DNA of 64,000 nucleotides, from the NCBI RefSeq assembly GCF_011388215.1, contig NZ_CP049989.1, positions 806,001 to 870,000 on the forward strand. Reading direction: 5' to 3'. The position numbers and the translations under genes were made by a program. The notes beneath the pieces were generated by a model, which was given only the letters and a program-made list of their open reading frames with translations, ran no database searches and was not told the DNA's origin. Source of the stretch: Hydrogenophaga crocea. GTDB lineage: Bacteria > Pseudomonadota > Gammaproteobacteria > Burkholderiales > Burkholderiaceae_C. Shown here piece after piece: positions 1 to 10,504 of the stretch (positions within the stretch are counted from its first letter, which is position 1; every line of letters begins with the position of its first letter).

Positions 1-2724
1 GACGTGTCGCACTACGCGGGCGCGTTCGAGCGCGAGTTCGAGACCCAGGTGGCCGGCGTGCGCATGCGCGCGCCCATGATGAGCATCCACACCGTGGCCG
101 CGGGTGGCGGCTCCATCCTGAGCTTCGACGGCTCGCGCTTTCGCGTGGGCCCCGAGAGCGCGGGCGCCAACCCCGGGCCCGCGAGCTACCGCCGCGGCGG
201 CCCGCTCGCGGTGACCGACGCCAACGTGATGCTGGGCAAGATCCAGCCCGCGCATTTCCCCCGGGTGTTCGGCCCCAACGCCGACGAGCCCTTGAGCGCC
301 GAGGCGGTGCGCGAGAAGTTCGATGCGCTCGCGCAGCAGACCGGCCGCACCGCCGAAGACGTGGCCGAGGGCTTCATCCGCATCGCGGTGCAGCAGATGG
401 CCAACGCGATCAAGAAGATCTCGGTGGCGCGCGGCTACGACGTGACGCGCTACACCCTGCAATGCTTCGGCGGCGCGGGCGGACAGCACGCCTGCCTGGT
501 GGCCGACGCCCTGGGCATGCAGCGCGTGTTCGTGCACCCGCTGGCGGGCGTGCTGAGCGCCTACGGCATGGGCCTGGCCGACCAGAACGTGATCCGCGAG
601 CAGGCGGTGGAGCGCGTGCTCGACGCGGCCGCGCTGGCGCCCATCGCGCAGCAGCTCGACGCGCTCGCGCAGGCCGCGCACGACGAGCTGCGCGCGCAGC
701 AGGCGGGCGCGGGCGAGGTGCCCATTGAGCTTCGCTTGCACCGCCGCGTGCACGTGCGCTACGAGGGCAGCGACGCCGCGCTCGTGGTGCCCTTCGGCGA
801 GCTGGCCGCGATCGAAGCGGCCTTCGAGGCCGCGTACCGCCAGCGCTTCGCCTTCCTCATGCCGGGCAAGCGCCTGATCGCCGAGGCCGTGTCGGTGGAG
901 GCGGTGCTGGCGGGCGATGCACCCGCCGAGCCGCGCCACGCGCTGCACGAGCCGCGAGAAGTGCCACGCCGCGACACCGTGCGCATGTACGCCGAAGGCC
1001 AGTGGCTCGACGCCGCGCTGGTGGTGCGCGAAGACCTGCGCCCGGGCGACGTCATCCCCGGCCCGGCCATCATTGCCGAGAAGAACGCCACCACCGTGGT
1101 GGAGCCGGGCTGGGAGGCCCAGCTCACCGCGCTCGACCACCTGGTGCTCGAGCGCCGCGTGCCGCGCGCCACGCGCCACGCGGTGGGCACCACGGTCGAC
1201 CCGGTGCTGCTCGAGGTGTTCAACAACCTGTTCATGAACATCGCCGAGCAGATGGGCCTGCAGCTGCAGAACACGGCCTACTCGGTGAACATCAAGGAGC
1301 GGCTCGATTTTTCGTGCGCGCTGTTCGACGACCAGGGCAACCTGATCGCCAACGCGCCCCACATGCCGGTGCACCTGGGCTCGATGGGCGAGAGCATCAA
1401 GACCGTGATCCGCGAGAACCGCGGCCGCATGCAGCCCGGCGACGTGTACGTGCTCAACGACCCGTACCACGGCGGCACCCACCTGCCCGACGTGACCGTG
1501 ATCACGCCGGTCTACATCGGCGGCGCCGCCGAGCCCACCTTCTACGTGGGATCGCGCGGCCACCACGCCGACATCGGCGGCACCACGCCGGGCTCGATGC
1601 CGCCGTTCTCCACGCGCATCGAAGAAGAGGGCGTGCAGATCGACAACGTGAAGCTGGTCGAAGGCGGCCGGCTGCGCGAGGCCGAGATGATCGCGCTGCT
1701 GCAGAGCGGCGAATACCCGAGCCGCAACCCGCAGCAGAACATGGCCGACCTCAAGGCGCAGATCGCGGCCAACGAGAAGGGCGTGCAGGAACTGCGCAAG
1801 ATGGTCGATCAGTTCGGGCTCGACGTGGTGCAGGCCTACATGCGCCACGTGCAGGACAACGCCGAGGAGTCGGTGCGTCGCGTGATCACGCGCCTGAAAG
1901 ACGGTGCGTTCACGCTGCCGCTGGACAACGGTGCGCAGATCCGGGTGGCGGTGCGCGTGAACGCCGCCGCGCGCAGCGCGCAGATCGACTTCACCGGCAC
2001 CAGCCCGCAGCAGACCAACAACTTCAACGCGCCCACGGCGGTGTGCATGGCCGCGGTGCTCTACGTGTTCCGCACGCTGGTGGACGACGACATCCCGCTC
2101 AACGCGGGCTGCCTCAAGCCCATCGAGGTCATCATCCCGCCGGGCTGCATGCTCAACCCCAACCCGCCGGCCTCGGTGGTGGCGGGCAACGTGGAAACCT
2201 CCACCTGCATCACCAACGCGCTGTACGGCGCGCTGGGCGTGATGGCGGGCAGCCAGCCGACGATGAACAACTTCACCTTCGGCAACGCGCGGCACCAGTA
2301 CTACGAGACGATCTCGGGGGGCAGCGGCGCCGGCGAGGGTTTTGACGGCACGTCGGTGGTGCAGACGCACATGACCAACTCGCGCCTGACCGATCCCGAG
2401 ATCCTGGAGTTCCGCTTTCCGGTGCGGCTGGAGAGCTACGAGATCCGCAAGGGCTCGGGCGGGGCGGGGCGCTGGCGCGGCGGCGACGGCGGCGTGCGCC
2501 GCGTGCGCTTCCTCGAACCCATGACCGCGAGCATCCTGTCCAACGGGCGCGTGCACCCGGCCTTCGGGGCCGCGGGCGGCGCGCCCGGCGCGCCGGGCAT
2601 CAACCGCGTGGTGCGCGCCGATGGCCGCCAGGAGGATCTGCAGCACATCGGCCAGGCCGAGATGGGCGTGGGCGACGTGTTCGAGATCCACACGCCGGGC
2701 GGCGGGGGCTACGGAAAGCCCTGA
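1..2724 (+). CDS. 5-oxoprolinase/hydantoinase, fused HyuA-HyuB type (5' end outside window)
   Basis: This is the 3' part of an ATP-dependent 5-oxoprolinase or N-methylhydantoinase-type gene. The reading frame is open from base 1, where the residues DVSHYAG match the conserved segment just after the HyuA nucleotide-binding region, so the true start lies upstream. About 907 residues are visible. Residues 1 to about 385 are the C-terminal part of the HyuA-type subunit ([15 protein letters not shown] is typical). From about residue 397 ([19 protein letters not shown]) it is a complete HyuB-type subunit containing [12 protein letters not shown] and ending in the glycine-rich tail [10 protein letters not shown]. 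In many bacteria these are two genes; here they form one polypeptide of probably about 1200 residues, as in eukaryotic 5-oxoprolinase. The substrate (5-oxoproline or a hydantoin) cannot be fixed from sequence. It ends 10 bases before the convergent lapB. Confidence 0.9.
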   Translation, partial: DVSHYAGAFEREFETQVAGVRMRAPMMSIHTVAAGGGSILSFDGSRFRVGPESAGANPGPASYRRGGPLAVTDANVMLGKIQPAHFPRVFGPNADEPLSAEAVREKFDALAQQTGRTAEDVAEGFIRIAVQQMANAIKKISVARGYDVTRYTLQCFGGAGGQHACLVADALGMQRVFVHPLAGVLSAYGMGLADQNVIREQAVERVLDAAALAPIAQQLDALAQAAHDELRAQQAGAGEVPIELRLHRRVHVRYEGSDAALVVPFGELAAIEAAFEAAYRQRFAFLMPGKRLIAEAVSVEAVLAGDAPAEPRHALHEPREVPRRDTVRMYAEGQWLDAALVVREDLRPGDVIPGPAIIAEKNATTVVEPGWEAQLTALDHLVLERRVPRATRHAVGTTVDPVLLEVFNNLFMNIAEQMGLQLQNTAYSVNIKERLDFSCALFDDQGNLIANAPHMPVHLGSMGESIKTVIRENRGRMQPGDVYVLNDPYHGGTHLPDVTVITPVYIGGAAEPTFYVGSRGHHADIGGTTPGSMPPFSTRIEEEGVQIDNVKLVEGGRLREAEMIALLQSGEYPSRNPQQNMADLKAQIAANEKGVQELRKMVDQFGLDVVQAYMRHVQDNAEESVRRVITRLKDGAFTLPLDNGAQIRVAVRVNAAARSAQIDFTGTSPQQTNNFNAPTAVCMAAVLYVFRTLVDDDIPLNAGCLKPIEVIIPPGCMLNPNPPASVVAGNVETSTCITNALYGALGVMAGSQPTMNNFTFGNARHQYYETISGGSGAGEGFDGTSVVQTHMTNSRLTDPEILEFRFPVRLESYEIRKGSGGAGRWRGGDGGVRRVRFLEPMTASILSNGRVHPAFGAAGGAPGAPGINRVVRADGRQEDLQHIGQAEMGVGDVFEIHTPGGGGYGKP

Positions 2725-2734
2725 GCCGCGCGGC

Positions 2735-3880
2735 TCAGAGTTCTTCGACGCGGCGCGCGGGGTAGCTGTCCCAGGCCTGGCAGCCCGGGCATTGCCAGAA
2801 GTGCTGGCGCGCCTCGAAGCCGCAGGCCGCGCAGCGGTAGCGCTTGAGCGGGCCGCTGGCGTTGTCGAACGCGCGCTGCACGCTGGCCTGGGCCTTGGCG
2901 TCCGACAGGGTTTCGCCCGCGAGCCACTGGCTGGCGATCACGAGCGAAGGTTCGGCGTCGAGGTGGCGCAGGTAGGCGCGGCGCGCGTCCTCGGGCTGTT
3001 CGGCCAGGCGCGCGAGCGCCTCCGTGACGTCGATCGAGGGCGCCTGCGCCTGAGCGTCTTCGAGCAGGGCGCGCACCGGCGCGCTGCGCCCGGTCTGGCG
3101 CGCGAGCTCGGCCATGCCGCGCGCGGCCAGCGGCAGGGCCAGCGGCGCCTGGCGCGCGAGCGCGAGCAGGTCGTCGAGCGCGCCCGCAGCATCGCCCTGC
3201 TGCGAGCGCAGCGCCGAGCGCGCCATCCAGCCGCGCGCGAGGCCGGGCGCGCGGCGCACCACCTCGTCGAGCAGGGCGCGCGTGTGCGCGGCCTCGCCCT
3301 GGCGGTGCGCGGTTTCGGCCTGCTCGCACAGGTAGTGCGCGATGCGCGTGGTGAAGCTGCCCTGTTCCACGGCGTCGAGCTTCTCGGCGATGGCCTGGGC
3401 CTGAGGCCAGTCGCGCGAGCGTTCGTAGATGCCCAGCAGCGCCAGGCGGGCCTCGCTCTCGAACGCCGTGCCTTCGAGCTTGTGCAGCGCCGATTCGGCG
3501 CGGTCGAGCAGGCCGGCCTTGAGGAAGTCGAGCGCGAGCGCGTGCTGGGCGCGGTCGCGGTCCTTGCGGCTGAGGTCGGCGCGCGCGAGCAGGTGCTCGT
3601 GCACGCGCACCGCGCGGTCGTAGTCGCCGCGGCGGCGGAACAGGTTGCCGAGCGCGAAGTGCAGCTCGGTGGTGTCGGGGTCGCCCTGCACGGCCTCGAT
3701 GAAGGCGTCGATGGCCTGGTCCTGCTGCTCGTTGAGCAGGTGGTTGAGGCCGCGGAAATAGGCCTTGGGGGCCTGGCGGCTTTCGAAGCGCCACTGGCGC
3801 AGGTCGAGCCGCGAAGCGGCCCAGCCGAGCGCGAACGCCACGGGCAGGCCCCAGAGCAGCCAGGTCAGGTCAAAGTCCAT
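2735..3880 (-). CDS. lapB: Lipopolysaccharide assembly protein B (LapB/YciM)
   Basis: LapB is an inner-membrane-anchored TPR protein that, in E. coli, controls LpxC turnover by FtsH and so balances LPS and phospholipid synthesis. The 381-residue length fits the family (about 389). Residues 1-20 form one hydrophobic anchor (LTWLLWGLPVAFALGWAAS). Residues about 35-330 are helical TPR repeats. The C-terminus carries a rubredoxin-like metal site with two Cys pairs, CAACGF and CPGC, which is diagnostic. The start ATG overlaps the 3' end of lapA by 11 bases, so the two are probably translationally coupled. It is the last gene of the gyrA-to-lapB run and ends back to back with the oxoprolinase gene. 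Confidence 0.93.
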   Translation of the reverse strand: MDFDLTWLLWGLPVAFALGWAASRLDLRQWRFESRQAPKAYFRGLNHLLNEQQDQAIDAFIEAVQGDPDTTELHFALGNLFRRRGDYDRAVRVHEHLLARADLSRKDRDRAQHALALDFLKAGLLDRAESALHKLEGTAFESEARLALLGIYERSRDWPQAQAIAEKLDAVEQGSFTTRIAHYLCEQAETAHRQGEAAHTRALLDEVVRRAPGLARGWMARSALRSQQGDAAGALDDLLALARQAPLALPLAARGMAELARQTGRSAPVRALLEDAQAQAPSIDVTEALARLAEQPEDARRAYLRHLDAEPSLVIASQWLAGETLSDAKAQASVQRAFDNASGPLKRYRCAACGFEARQHFWQCPGCQAWDSYPARRVEEL

Positions 3881-4163
3881 GCCGGCGATCGATGGGCTCG
3901 TTGGGCATCACGGTGGTGTCCGCGCCGAAGGTGGTGTGGCCGGCGCGTGCCCGGGCGCGCTTGGCGCGCAGCCACAGCGGCAGCATCACGATCACGCCCA
4001 GGAACACGCCGAGCAGCAGCACCACCAGCAGCACCAGCACGAGCGGCGCCTGCCAGCTGTGGCCGAAGAACAGGTGCAGCGTGACGCTGTCCTGGTTGTT
4101 CAGCGCGAAGGCGAAGAGCACAAAAAAAAGGGCTGCGTTGAGCAGCCACATCAGGTACTTCAA
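3870..4163 (-). CDS. lapA: Lipopolysaccharide assembly protein A domain protein (LapA, DUF1049)
   Basis: A 97-residue inner-membrane protein with two hydrophobic segments (about residues 3-20 and 40-62) separated by the family's conserved NNQDSVTLHLFFG stretch, which identifies LapA/YciS (DUF1049). LapA works with LapB in LPS homeostasis. The C-terminal tail after the second segment is basic and cytoplasmic. It lies 42 bases downstream of ihfB and overlaps the start of lapB, the same order as in many beta- and gammaproteobacteria. Confidence 0.9.
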   Translation of the reverse strand: MKYLMWLLNAALFFVLFAFALNNQDSVTLHLFFGHSWQAPLVLVLLVVLLLGVFLGVIVMLPLWLRAKRARARAGHTTFGADTTVMPNEPIDRRHGL

Positions 4164-4205
4164 TGCATCCCCTCTGTGGTGGGCTGCGATTGTAGTCAGC
4201 AGGGT

Positions 4206-4526
4206 TCAAGCCGGGTCTTTGGGCCCTTGTTGCAGCAGCAGCCTGGTGCGTTCGTCCACCTGCTCGCGCAGGGCCTTGCCGGGCTTGAAGTGCGGCACGC
4301 GCTTCTCGGGAATCATCACGCTCTCGCCCGAACGCGGGTTGCGTCCGATGCGGGGCGAGCGGCGATTCACCGAGAAGCTGCCGAACCCGCGGATCTCGAT
4401 GCGATGGCCCTTGACCAGGGCGTCACCCATCGCGTCGAGGATCGCCTTGACGGCGAACTCCGCATCGCGGTGGGTGAGCTGGCCGAAACGGGCCGCCAGG
4501 GCTTCAACGAGATCGCTGCGGGTCAT
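4206..4526 (-). CDS. ihfB: Integration host factor subunit beta
   Basis: IhfB pairs with IhfA to form the sequence-specific DNA-bending protein IHF, used in sigma-54 promoter activation, recombination and nucleoid organisation. The 106 residues start [15 protein letters not shown] and contain the DNA-binding arm signature [18 protein letters not shown] followed by [12 protein letters not shown], with the intercalating proline in the RNPRSGE region. This order after rpsA is typical of ihfB rather than hupA/B. Its ATG overlaps the rpsA stop codon by one base, implying coupled translation. A C-terminal extension of about 12 residues is slightly longer than in E. coli (94 residues). Confidence 0.96.
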   Translation of the reverse strand: MTRSDLVEALAARFGQLTHRDAEFAVKAILDAMGDALVKGHRIEIRGFGSFSVNRRSPRIGRNPRSGESVMIPEKRVPHFKPGKALREQVDERTRLLLQQGPKDPA

Positions 4527-6211
4527 CAGCGGCCGTTGTTGCTGTTGTCGAGCTTGGCGCGCAGCAGGGCGCCCAGGCTGGTGGTGCCGGCGTTGCCCGC
4601 GTTCTGGCTCAGGCTGGCCATGGCTTCCTGCTGGTCGGCAGCGTCCTTGGCCTTGATCGAGAGCTGGATGTTGCGGGTCTTGCGGTCCACGTTGACGACC
4701 ACGGCAGAGACTTCGTCGCCTTCTTTCAGCACGTTGCGCGCGTCTTCCACGCGGTCACGGCTGATTTCGGAGGCACGCAGGTAGCCGATCACGTCCTCGC
4801 CGAGGTCGATTTCAGCGCCCTTGGCGTCCACGGTCTTGACCTTGCCGGTCACCACGGCGCCCTTGTCGTTGACGGACACGAAGGTGGTGAACGGGTCGCC
4901 GTCGAGCTGCTTGATGCCCAGGCTGATGCGCTCGCGCTCGACGTCGATGGCGAGCACCACGGCGTCGACTTCCTGGCCCTTCTTGTAGTTGCGCACGGCT
5001 TGCTCGCCGGGCTCGTTCCACGAGAGGTCGGACAGGTGCACCAGGCCGTCGATGCCGGCGGCCAGGCCGACGAACACGCCGAAGTCGGTGATGGACTTGA
5101 TCGGGCCCTTCACGCGGTCACCGCGCTTGGTCTGCTCGGCGAACTCGTGCCAGGGGTTGGCCTTGCACTGCTTCATGCCCAGCGAAATGCGGCGCTTGTC
5201 TTCGTCGATGTCGAGCACCATGACTTCGACTTCGTCGCCCAGCGACACCAGCTTGGACGGGGCCACGTTCTTGTTGGTCCAGTCCATTTCGGAGACGTGC
5301 ACCAGGCCTTCGATGCCGGGCTCGAGTTCCACGAACGCGCCGTAGTCGGCGATGTTGGTGACCTTGCCGAACATGCGGGTGCCTTGCGGGTAGCGGCGGC
5401 TCACGCCCAGCCACGGGTCGTCGCCCATCTGCTTGAGGCCCAGCGAAACGCGCTGCTTCTCGGTGTCGAACTTGAGGATCTTGGCCGTGATTTCCTGGCC
5501 GGCCTGCACCACCTCGCTGGGGTGGCGCACGCGGCGCCAGGCCATGTCGGTGATGTGCAGCAGGCCGTCGATGCCGCCGAGGTCCACGAACGCGCCGTAC
5601 TCGGTGATGTTCTTGACCACGCCGTGCACGATGGCGCCTTCTTTCAGGGTCTCCATCAGCTTGGCGCGCTCTTCGCCCATGGAGGCTTCCACCACGGCAC
5701 GGCGGCTCAGCACCACGTTGTTGCGCTTGCGGTCGAGCTTGATGACCTTGAATTCCAGGGTCTTGTTCTCGTAGGGGGTGAGGTCCTTGGTGGGACGGCT
5801 GTCCACCAGCGAGCCCGGCAGGAAGGCGCTGATGCCGTTGACCATGACCTTGAGGCCGCCCTTGACCTTGCTGGTGGTGGTGCCGGTGACGAATTCACCC
5901 GACTCGAGGGCTTTCTCGAGGGCCATCCACGAAGCCAGGCGCTTGGCCTTGTCGCGCGAGAGCAGGGTGTCGCCGAAGCCGTTCTCGACGGAGTCGATCG
6001 CGACCGACACGAAGTCGCCGACCTGCACTTCGAGCTCGCCCTGGTCGTTCTTGAACTCGGCCAGCGGCACATAGGCTTCCGACTTCAGACCGGCGTTGAC
6101 CACCACGTGGTTGTGTTCGATGCGAACGACTTCCGCGGTGATGACTTCACCAGCGCGCATTTCGGCGCGCTGCAGGGACTCTTCGAAGAGAGCGGCAAAA
6201 GATTCAGACAT
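4526..6211 (-). CDS. rpsA: 30S ribosomal protein S1
   Basis: S1 binds mRNA at the 30S subunit and allows initiation on structured or weak Shine-Dalgarno leaders. The 561 residues (E. coli 557) carry six S1 OB-fold repeats at roughly 20-90, 105-170, 190-260, 277-347, 364-434 and 450-520. Repeated signatures such as [37 protein letters not shown] and [19 protein letters not shown] are visible. The start at 6211 gives the canonical [14 protein letters not shown] 177-base gap separates it from the upstream aroA-cmk gene, so rpsA may have its own promoter and leader. It overlaps ihfB by one base. Confidence 0.97.
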   Translation of the reverse strand: MSESFAALFEESLQRAEMRAGEVITAEVVRIEHNHVVVNAGLKSEAYVPLAEFKNDQGELEVQVGDFVSVAIDSVENGFGDTLLSRDKAKRLASWMALEKALESGEFVTGTTTSKVKGGLKVMVNGISAFLPGSLVDSRPTKDLTPYENKTLEFKVIKLDRKRNNVVLSRRAVVEASMGEERAKLMETLKEGAIVHGVVKNITEYGAFVDLGGIDGLLHITDMAWRRVRHPSEVVQAGQEITAKILKFDTEKQRVSLGLKQMGDDPWLGVSRRYPQGTRMFGKVTNIADYGAFVELEPGIEGLVHVSEMDWTNKNVAPSKLVSLGDEVEVMVLDIDEDKRRISLGMKQCKANPWHEFAEQTKRGDRVKGPIKSITDFGVFVGLAAGIDGLVHLSDLSWNEPGEQAVRNYKKGQEVDAVVLAIDVERERISLGIKQLDGDPFTTFVSVNDKGAVVTGKVKTVDAKGAEIDLGEDVIGYLRASEISRDRVEDARNVLKEGDEVSAVVVNVDRKTRNIQLSIKAKDAADQQEAMASLSQNAGNAGTTSLGALLRAKLDNSNNGR

Positions 6212-6388
6212 GGGGTTTCCTGAGAACCGCTTCGCGTCGGCAGGGGGCGGCCCGGGAGGGCTGCGGAGACGACGGCTGGGCGGTTGTTGCTTGTGCCGTG
6301 CGAAACACGGCGGGTTGGTTGAAAGAACCCTGGGACCTGCGGACGGGGAACATCCGGCGGGGTCTTCGGGGCCTGGAGAAAGGCCTGC

Positions 6389-8515
6389 TCAGCGAACCGG
6401 GAAGGCCTGTTTGCCGTGCCACCAGTCCAGCACCCGGGCCACCGATTGCTCGATGTCGAGGTGGGAGTTGTCCAGCAGCACCGCGTCTTCGGCCGGCTTG
6501 AGGGGCGCGTGCGTGCGGTTCATGTCGCGCGCGTCGCGTGCCTGCAAATCGGCCAGAAGGTCGGCGAGTATAGCGGGGATTCCCTTTGAAATCAATTGCT
6601 TATGGCGGCGCAGGGCGCGCTGCTCGGCGCTGGCCGTGAGGTAGACCTTGAGCGGCGCGCCCGGGAAGATCACCGTGCCCATGTCGCGCCCGTCGGCCAC
6701 CAGGCCGGGCAGGTGGCGGAAATTGAGCTGCAGGTCGAGCAGCGCGGCGCGCACCTGGGGCACGGCCGACACGCGCGAGGCAGCCATGCCGGCGGCCTCG
6801 GCGCGCAGGGCCTCGGTCACGTCCTCGCCCTCGAGCCAGGTCTTGCCGGGGGTGAAGCGCACGTCGAGCCGGGCCGCGAGCTCGCCCATGCGCTCGGCGT
6901 GGGCGGGGTCGCGCAGGTCGGCTTCGGTGGTGGACAGGCCTTCGCGCTCGGCGGCCAGGCCCACGAGGCGGTAGAGCGCGCCCGAGTCGAGCAGGTGGTA
7001 GCCGAGGGTGGACGCGACCTCGGCCGCGAGCGTGCCCTTGCCCGAGGCGGTCGGGCCGTCGATGCAGATCACGGGGATGCGCTCGGCGGGTGTGCGGCAC
7101 ACGCTGAACAGCGTTTCGAAGTAGTCGGGGAAGGTCTTGCCCACGCACTTCGGGTCGTCGATGCGCACGGGCAGCTGCGCGGGGTTGAAGGCCGCGAGCG
7201 AGAAGCACATGGCGACGCGGTGGTCGTCGTAGGTGTGAATCGTCGCTTGCCGCCATCCATGCGCCCCCACGCTCCCCACTTCGTGGGGTTCGCTGCCCCC
7301 CGAGGGGGCTGTCCCGCCTTGGGGCGGCCCGGCGGCGGGGCCGCGCGGCGGCGTGATGCGGATGAAATCGGCGCCTTCTTCGACCGTGGCGCCGAGCTGG
7401 CGGCATTCGGTGGCCATGGCCGCGATGCGGTCGGTTTCTTTCACGCGCCAGCTCGCGATGTTGCGCAGCGTGGTGGTGCCGTCGGCGTAGAGCGCCATCA
7501 CCGCGAGCGTCATCGCGGCGTCGGGGATGTGGTTGCAGTCGAGGTCGATGGCCTTGAGCGGCCAGGCGCCGCGGCGCACGCGCAGGGCGTTGTCTTCGCC
7601 GACGATGTCGGCGCCCATGAGGCGCGCGGCCTCGACAAAACGGATGTCGCCCTGGATGGACGACAGGCCGATGCCATCGATGGCGATGCCGTCGGTGCCG
7701 GGCGTGGGCGCGGCGATGGCGCCGAGCGCGATGAAGTAGCTGGCCGACGACGCGTCGGCCTCGACGGCGATGCGCCCGGGCGAGGTGTAGCGGCTGCCGC
7801 GCGCGATGGTGAAGCGGTCCCAGCCGTCGCGCTGCACGCGCACGCCGAAGCGTTCGAGCAGGTTGAGCGTGATCTCGATGTAGGGCTTGGAGATGAGCTC
7901 GGTGGCCATCTCGATCACCACGTCGCCGTGCTGCGCCACCAGCGGCAGCGCGAGCAGCAGCGCGGTGAGGAACTGGCTGGACACGTCGCCGCGCACGCGG
8001 ATCGGGGCGTCGAGCCGCAGCGGGTGCACCTGGCCGTCGCCGATGCGCAGCGGCGGATAGCCCTCGTTGTGCAGGCACTGCACCGGGCAGCCGAGCTGGC
8101 GCAGGGCATCGACCAGGTCGCCGATGGGGCGTTCGTGCATGCGCGGCACGCCAGAGAGCTCGAAGCGCGCGCCCTGGGCCGTGGCCATGAGCGCGAGCGC
8201 GGCGGTGAGCGGGCGCATGGCGGTGCCGGCATTGCCCAGGAACAAGGCGGCCTCGCGCACGGCGAGCCGCCCGCCCATGCCCTGCACACGCACCGATTGC
8301 GGGCCGGTGGTATCGATCTGGCAGCCCAGCGCGCGCAGCGCGTCGAGCATCACGCGGGTGTCGTCGGAATCGAGCAGGTCGTCGACCTGCGTCGGGCCTT
8401 CGCTGAGCGCGGCGAGCAGCAGCACGCGGTTGGAAATGCTCTTGGAGCCGGGCAGTCGCACGCGGCCGCCGGCGGTGGCGAGCGGGGGCAGGTCGAGGCT
8501 GGGGATGCTGTACAT
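6389..8515 (-). CDS. aroA-cmk: Bifunctional EPSP synthase / cytidylate kinase fusion
   Basis: Residues 1 to about 478 are 3-phosphoshikimate 1-carboxyvinyltransferase (AroA, sixth step of the shikimate pathway). Visible motifs are [10 protein letters not shown] (21-30), [13 protein letters not shown] (91-103), HIPDAAMT with the catalytic Asp (about 329-336) and KETDR (359-363). Residues about 480-708 are cytidylate kinase (CMP/dCMP phosphorylation), with P-loop GPTASGKGT at 487-495. The two genes are neighbours in many proteobacteria; here they are one uninterrupted frame. An extra Gly/Pro/Ser-rich segment at residues about 391-424 lies between RITPP and the conserved TYDDHR, where E. coli AroA has only about nine residues. 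It is encoded by a hairpin-rich repeat-like element (separate entry). The frame is intact, so both activities are probably kept. It starts 8 bases after the tyrA stop. Confidence 0.94.
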   Translation of the reverse strand: MYSIPSLDLPPLATAGGRVRLPGSKSISNRVLLLAALSEGPTQVDDLLDSDDTRVMLDALRALGCQIDTTGPQSVRVQGMGGRLAVREAALFLGNAGTAMRPLTAALALMATAQGARFELSGVPRMHERPIGDLVDALRQLGCPVQCLHNEGYPPLRIGDGQVHPLRLDAPIRVRGDVSSQFLTALLLALPLVAQHGDVVIEMATELISKPYIEITLNLLERFGVRVQRDGWDRFTIARGSRYTSPGRIAVEADASSASYFIALGAIAAPTPGTDGIAIDGIGLSSIQGDIRFVEAARLMGADIVGEDNALRVRRGAWPLKAIDLDCNHIPDAAMTLAVMALYADGTTTLRNIASWRVKETDRIAAMATECRQLGATVEEGADFIRITPPRGPAAGPPQGGTAPSGGSEPHEVGSVGAHGWRQATIHTYDDHRVAMCFSLAAFNPAQLPVRIDDPKCVGKTFPDYFETLFSVCRTPAERIPVICIDGPTASGKGTLAAEVASTLGYHLLDSGALYRLVGLAAEREGLSTTEADLRDPAHAERMGELAARLDVRFTPGKTWLEGEDVTEALRAEAAGMAASRVSAVPQVRAALLDLQLNFRHLPGLVADGRDMGTVIFPGAPLKVYLTASAEQRALRRHKQLISKGIPAILADLLADLQARDARDMNRTHAPLKPAEDAVLLDNSHLDIEQSVARVLDWWHGKQAFPVR
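7258..7345. repeat. Hairpin-rich repeat-like element inserted in frame in aroA
   Basis: Three short inverted repeats follow each other on the plus strand: CCCCAC/GTGGGG (7274-7279 and 7283-7288, loop of 3), GCCCCC/GGGGGC (7295-7300 and 7304-7309, loop of 3) and CCGCC/GGCGG (7314-7318 and 7323-7327, loop of 4). A further GGCCC/GGGCC pair (7326-7330, 7338-7342) could compete with the last. This pattern resembles the small intergenic palindromic repeats common in Comamonadaceae genomes (from memory, not searched). Here it lies inside a gene and adds about 26 codons without breaking the frame. Confidence 0.65.
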
Positions 8516-8523
8516 GCGCGGCC

Positions 8524-9405
8524 TCAGCCCTGGGGCTTGACGGCCGTCATGCGCCAGCCCGCGCGAGCTTCGCTGGCGACGTCGATCAGGTCTTCGAGCG
8601 CCTGCGCATCGCCATTCTTGATGACGCTTTCGAACTGCTGCAGCGCGCGCAGGAAGTGGCGCGACTGTGTGATGAGCTCTTCGCGGTTGGAGAGCAGGAT
8701 ATCGCGCCAGATGGCGGCGTCGCTCGCGGCGATGCGGCTGAAGTCGCGAAAGCCCGGGCCCGCGAGCGAGAGGAAGTCTTCGCCCTCGGGCTGGTTCTTG
8801 ATCGCGGTCATGAGTGCGAAGGCCAGCAGGTGAGGCAGGTGGCTGATGGCCGCATAGGCCGCGTCGTGGCCTTCGGGCGTCATGCGCTTGACCTGGCAGC
8901 CCAGCGCGCGCCAGACCTGCTCGGCCTTGTCCACGTGCGAGGGCAGGGTGCGCTCGATCGGCGTGAGGATGACCTGGCGGCCGCGGTAGAGCTCTGCGTC
9001 GGCGTGGTCCACACCCGCGAGTTCCTTGCCCGCGATGGGGTGGGCCGGCACGAACACGCCCACCTGCTCGCGCAGCACACGGCGCGCGGCGTCGATCACC
9101 TCGCGCTTGGTCGAGCCCACGTCCATGATGAGCACGTCGTTGCGCACCAGGTGGCGGATGGCCTTGAAGGTGGCCTCGGTGGCGGCCACGGGCACGGCCA
9201 GCAGCACGAGGTCGGCGCCCGACACGGCCAGCAGCGCCGACGGCGCCTCGACGTCGATCACGCCGAGCTGGCGTGCGCGTTCGGTGGTGGACGGCGACTT
9301 GCTGTAGCCCACCACGCGTTTGACCAGCCCCGCGCGCTTGAGCGCCAGCGCGAACGAGCCTCCCATGAGGCCACAGCCGATCAGACCCAACTGTTCAAAC
9401 ATCAT
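8524..9405 (-). CDS. tyrA: Prephenate dehydrogenase
   Basis: TyrA oxidatively decarboxylates prephenate to 4-hydroxyphenylpyruvate for tyrosine synthesis. The 293 residues start [20 protein letters not shown], an N-terminal dinucleotide-binding GxGxxG fold. The conserved DVGSTK and HPIAGKE motifs follow, with the substrate-binding histidine in [14 protein letters not shown] chose the start at 9405 because it gives the Rossmann strand at once and forms a four-base overlap with the pheA stop; a longer reading would run deep into pheA. An ATG at 9402 is an equally good alternative. No ACT or chorismate mutase domain is present. Confidence 0.93.
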   Translation of the reverse strand: MMFEQLGLIGCGLMGGSFALALKRAGLVKRVVGYSKSPSTTERARQLGVIDVEAPSALLAVSGADLVLLAVPVAATEATFKAIRHLVRNDVLIMDVGSTKREVIDAARRVLREQVGVFVPAHPIAGKELAGVDHADAELYRGRQVILTPIERTLPSHVDKAEQVWRALGCQVKRMTPEGHDAAYAAISHLPHLLAFALMTAIKNQPEGEDFLSLAGPGFRDFSRIAASDAAIWRDILLSNREELITQSRHFLRALQQFESVIKNGDAQALEDLIDVASEARAGWRMTAVKPQG

Positions 9406-10502
9406 TCGGTCACCGGGTAGGCACCCAGCACCTTGTAGAAGGCGCACAGGCTTTGCAGTTCTTCGAGCGCGGCGGCCACGTGCGGCTGCGAGGGATGGCC
9501 CGCGATGTCGATGTAGAAGTAGTACTCCCACTGGCCCGACTTGGCGGGCCTCGACTCGAAGCGCGTCATGGACACGCCGTGGCGCTTGAGCGGCACGAGC
9601 AGGTCGTGCACCGCGCCGGGCCGGTTGGGCACCGAGACCACGAGGCTGGTGCAGTCGCGCCCGCTGGCCGGCGGCATGGCCAGGGTCTGGGGCAGGCAGA
9701 TGACGGCGAAGCGGGTGCGGTTGTAGGCCTCGTCCTGCACCGCGTGCGAGACGATGTGCAGGCCGAACTGCGCGGCCGCGCGTTCGCTCGCGAGCGCGGC
9801 GCAGCGCGGGTCTTCGGCGGCCAGGCGTGCGCCTTCGGCGTTGCTAGAGACCGCACGGCGTTCGGCATTCGGCAGGTGCTGCGTGAGCCAGCCCTGGCAT
9901 TGCGCGAGCGCCTGCGGATGGGCCATGACCACCTCGACGCCGTCGAGACCGGCCTCGCGGCGCAGCAGGTTGTGGCGGATCAGCAGGCTCACCTCGCCCA
10001 CCACGTGCACGGGCGAGCGCAGGAACAGGTCGAGCGAGCGCGCGACCACGCCTTCGGTGGAGTTCTCCATGCCCACCACGCCGTACTGCGCGGTGCCCGC
10101 GGCGGTGGCGTGGAACACCTCGTCGAAGCTGCTGCAGTAAATGAGGTTGGCGGCGCTGCCGAAGAACTCGACCGCGGCCTGTTCGCAGAAGGTGCCCTGC
10201 GGGCCGAGCACGGCCACGCGCTGCGGCGTTTCGAGCGCCAGGCAGGCCGACATGATCTCGCGCCAGATCGCGCCCACGTGCTGGTTGAGCAGCGGGCCGG
10301 GGTTGGCGGTCTGGATCTTCTCGATCACCTGGGCCACACGGTCGGGACGGAAGAAGGGCGAACCCTCCTGGCGCTTGAGCTCGCCGACCTGCTCGGCCAC
10401 GCGCGCGCGCTGGTTGAGCAGGCTCAGCAGCTGCTGGTCGATGGCGTCGATCTGCACGCGCAGCGCGCCCAGGGCCTCGGTTTGCTGGGGTAGGGCAGCC
10501 AT
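9402..10502 (-). CDS. pheA: Bifunctional chorismate mutase / prephenate dehydratase (P-protein)
   Basis: PheA converts chorismate to prephenate and then phenylpyruvate for phenylalanine synthesis. The 366 residues show an AroQ-type chorismate mutase (about 10-95, IDAIDQQLLSLLNQRARVAE), a prephenate dehydratase domain (about 98-275, opening VAVLGPQGTFCEQAA) and a C-terminal ACT domain (about 285-360) with the phenylalanine-binding ESRP motif, so feedback inhibition by phenylalanine is expected. The ATG at 10502 lies two bases after the serC stop and gives a normal family length; upstream in-frame sequence belongs to serC in another frame. The stop overlaps tyrA. Confidence 0.95.
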   Translation of the reverse strand: MAALPQQTEALGALRVQIDAIDQQLLSLLNQRARVAEQVGELKRQEGSPFFRPDRVAQVIEKIQTANPGPLLNQHVGAIWREIMSACLALETPQRVAVLGPQGTFCEQAAVEFFGSAANLIYCSSFDEVFHATAAGTAQYGVVGMENSTEGVVARSLDLFLRSPVHVVGEVSLLIRHNLLRREAGLDGVEVVMAHPQALAQCQGWLTQHLPNAERRAVSSNAEGARLAAEDPRCAALASERAAAQFGLHIVSHAVQDEAYNRTRFAVICLPQTLAMPPASGRDCTSLVVSVPNRPGAVHDLLVPLKRHGVSMTRFESRPAKSGQWEYYFYIDIAGHPSQPHVAAALEELQSLCAFYKVLGAYPVTE

Positions 10503-10504
10503 GC

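Noticed and set aside
5000..6223. A 407-codon open frame antisense to rpsA
   Set aside because: It lies wholly inside the six-domain S1 gene, is a high-GC mirror frame and shows no domain or ribosome site.
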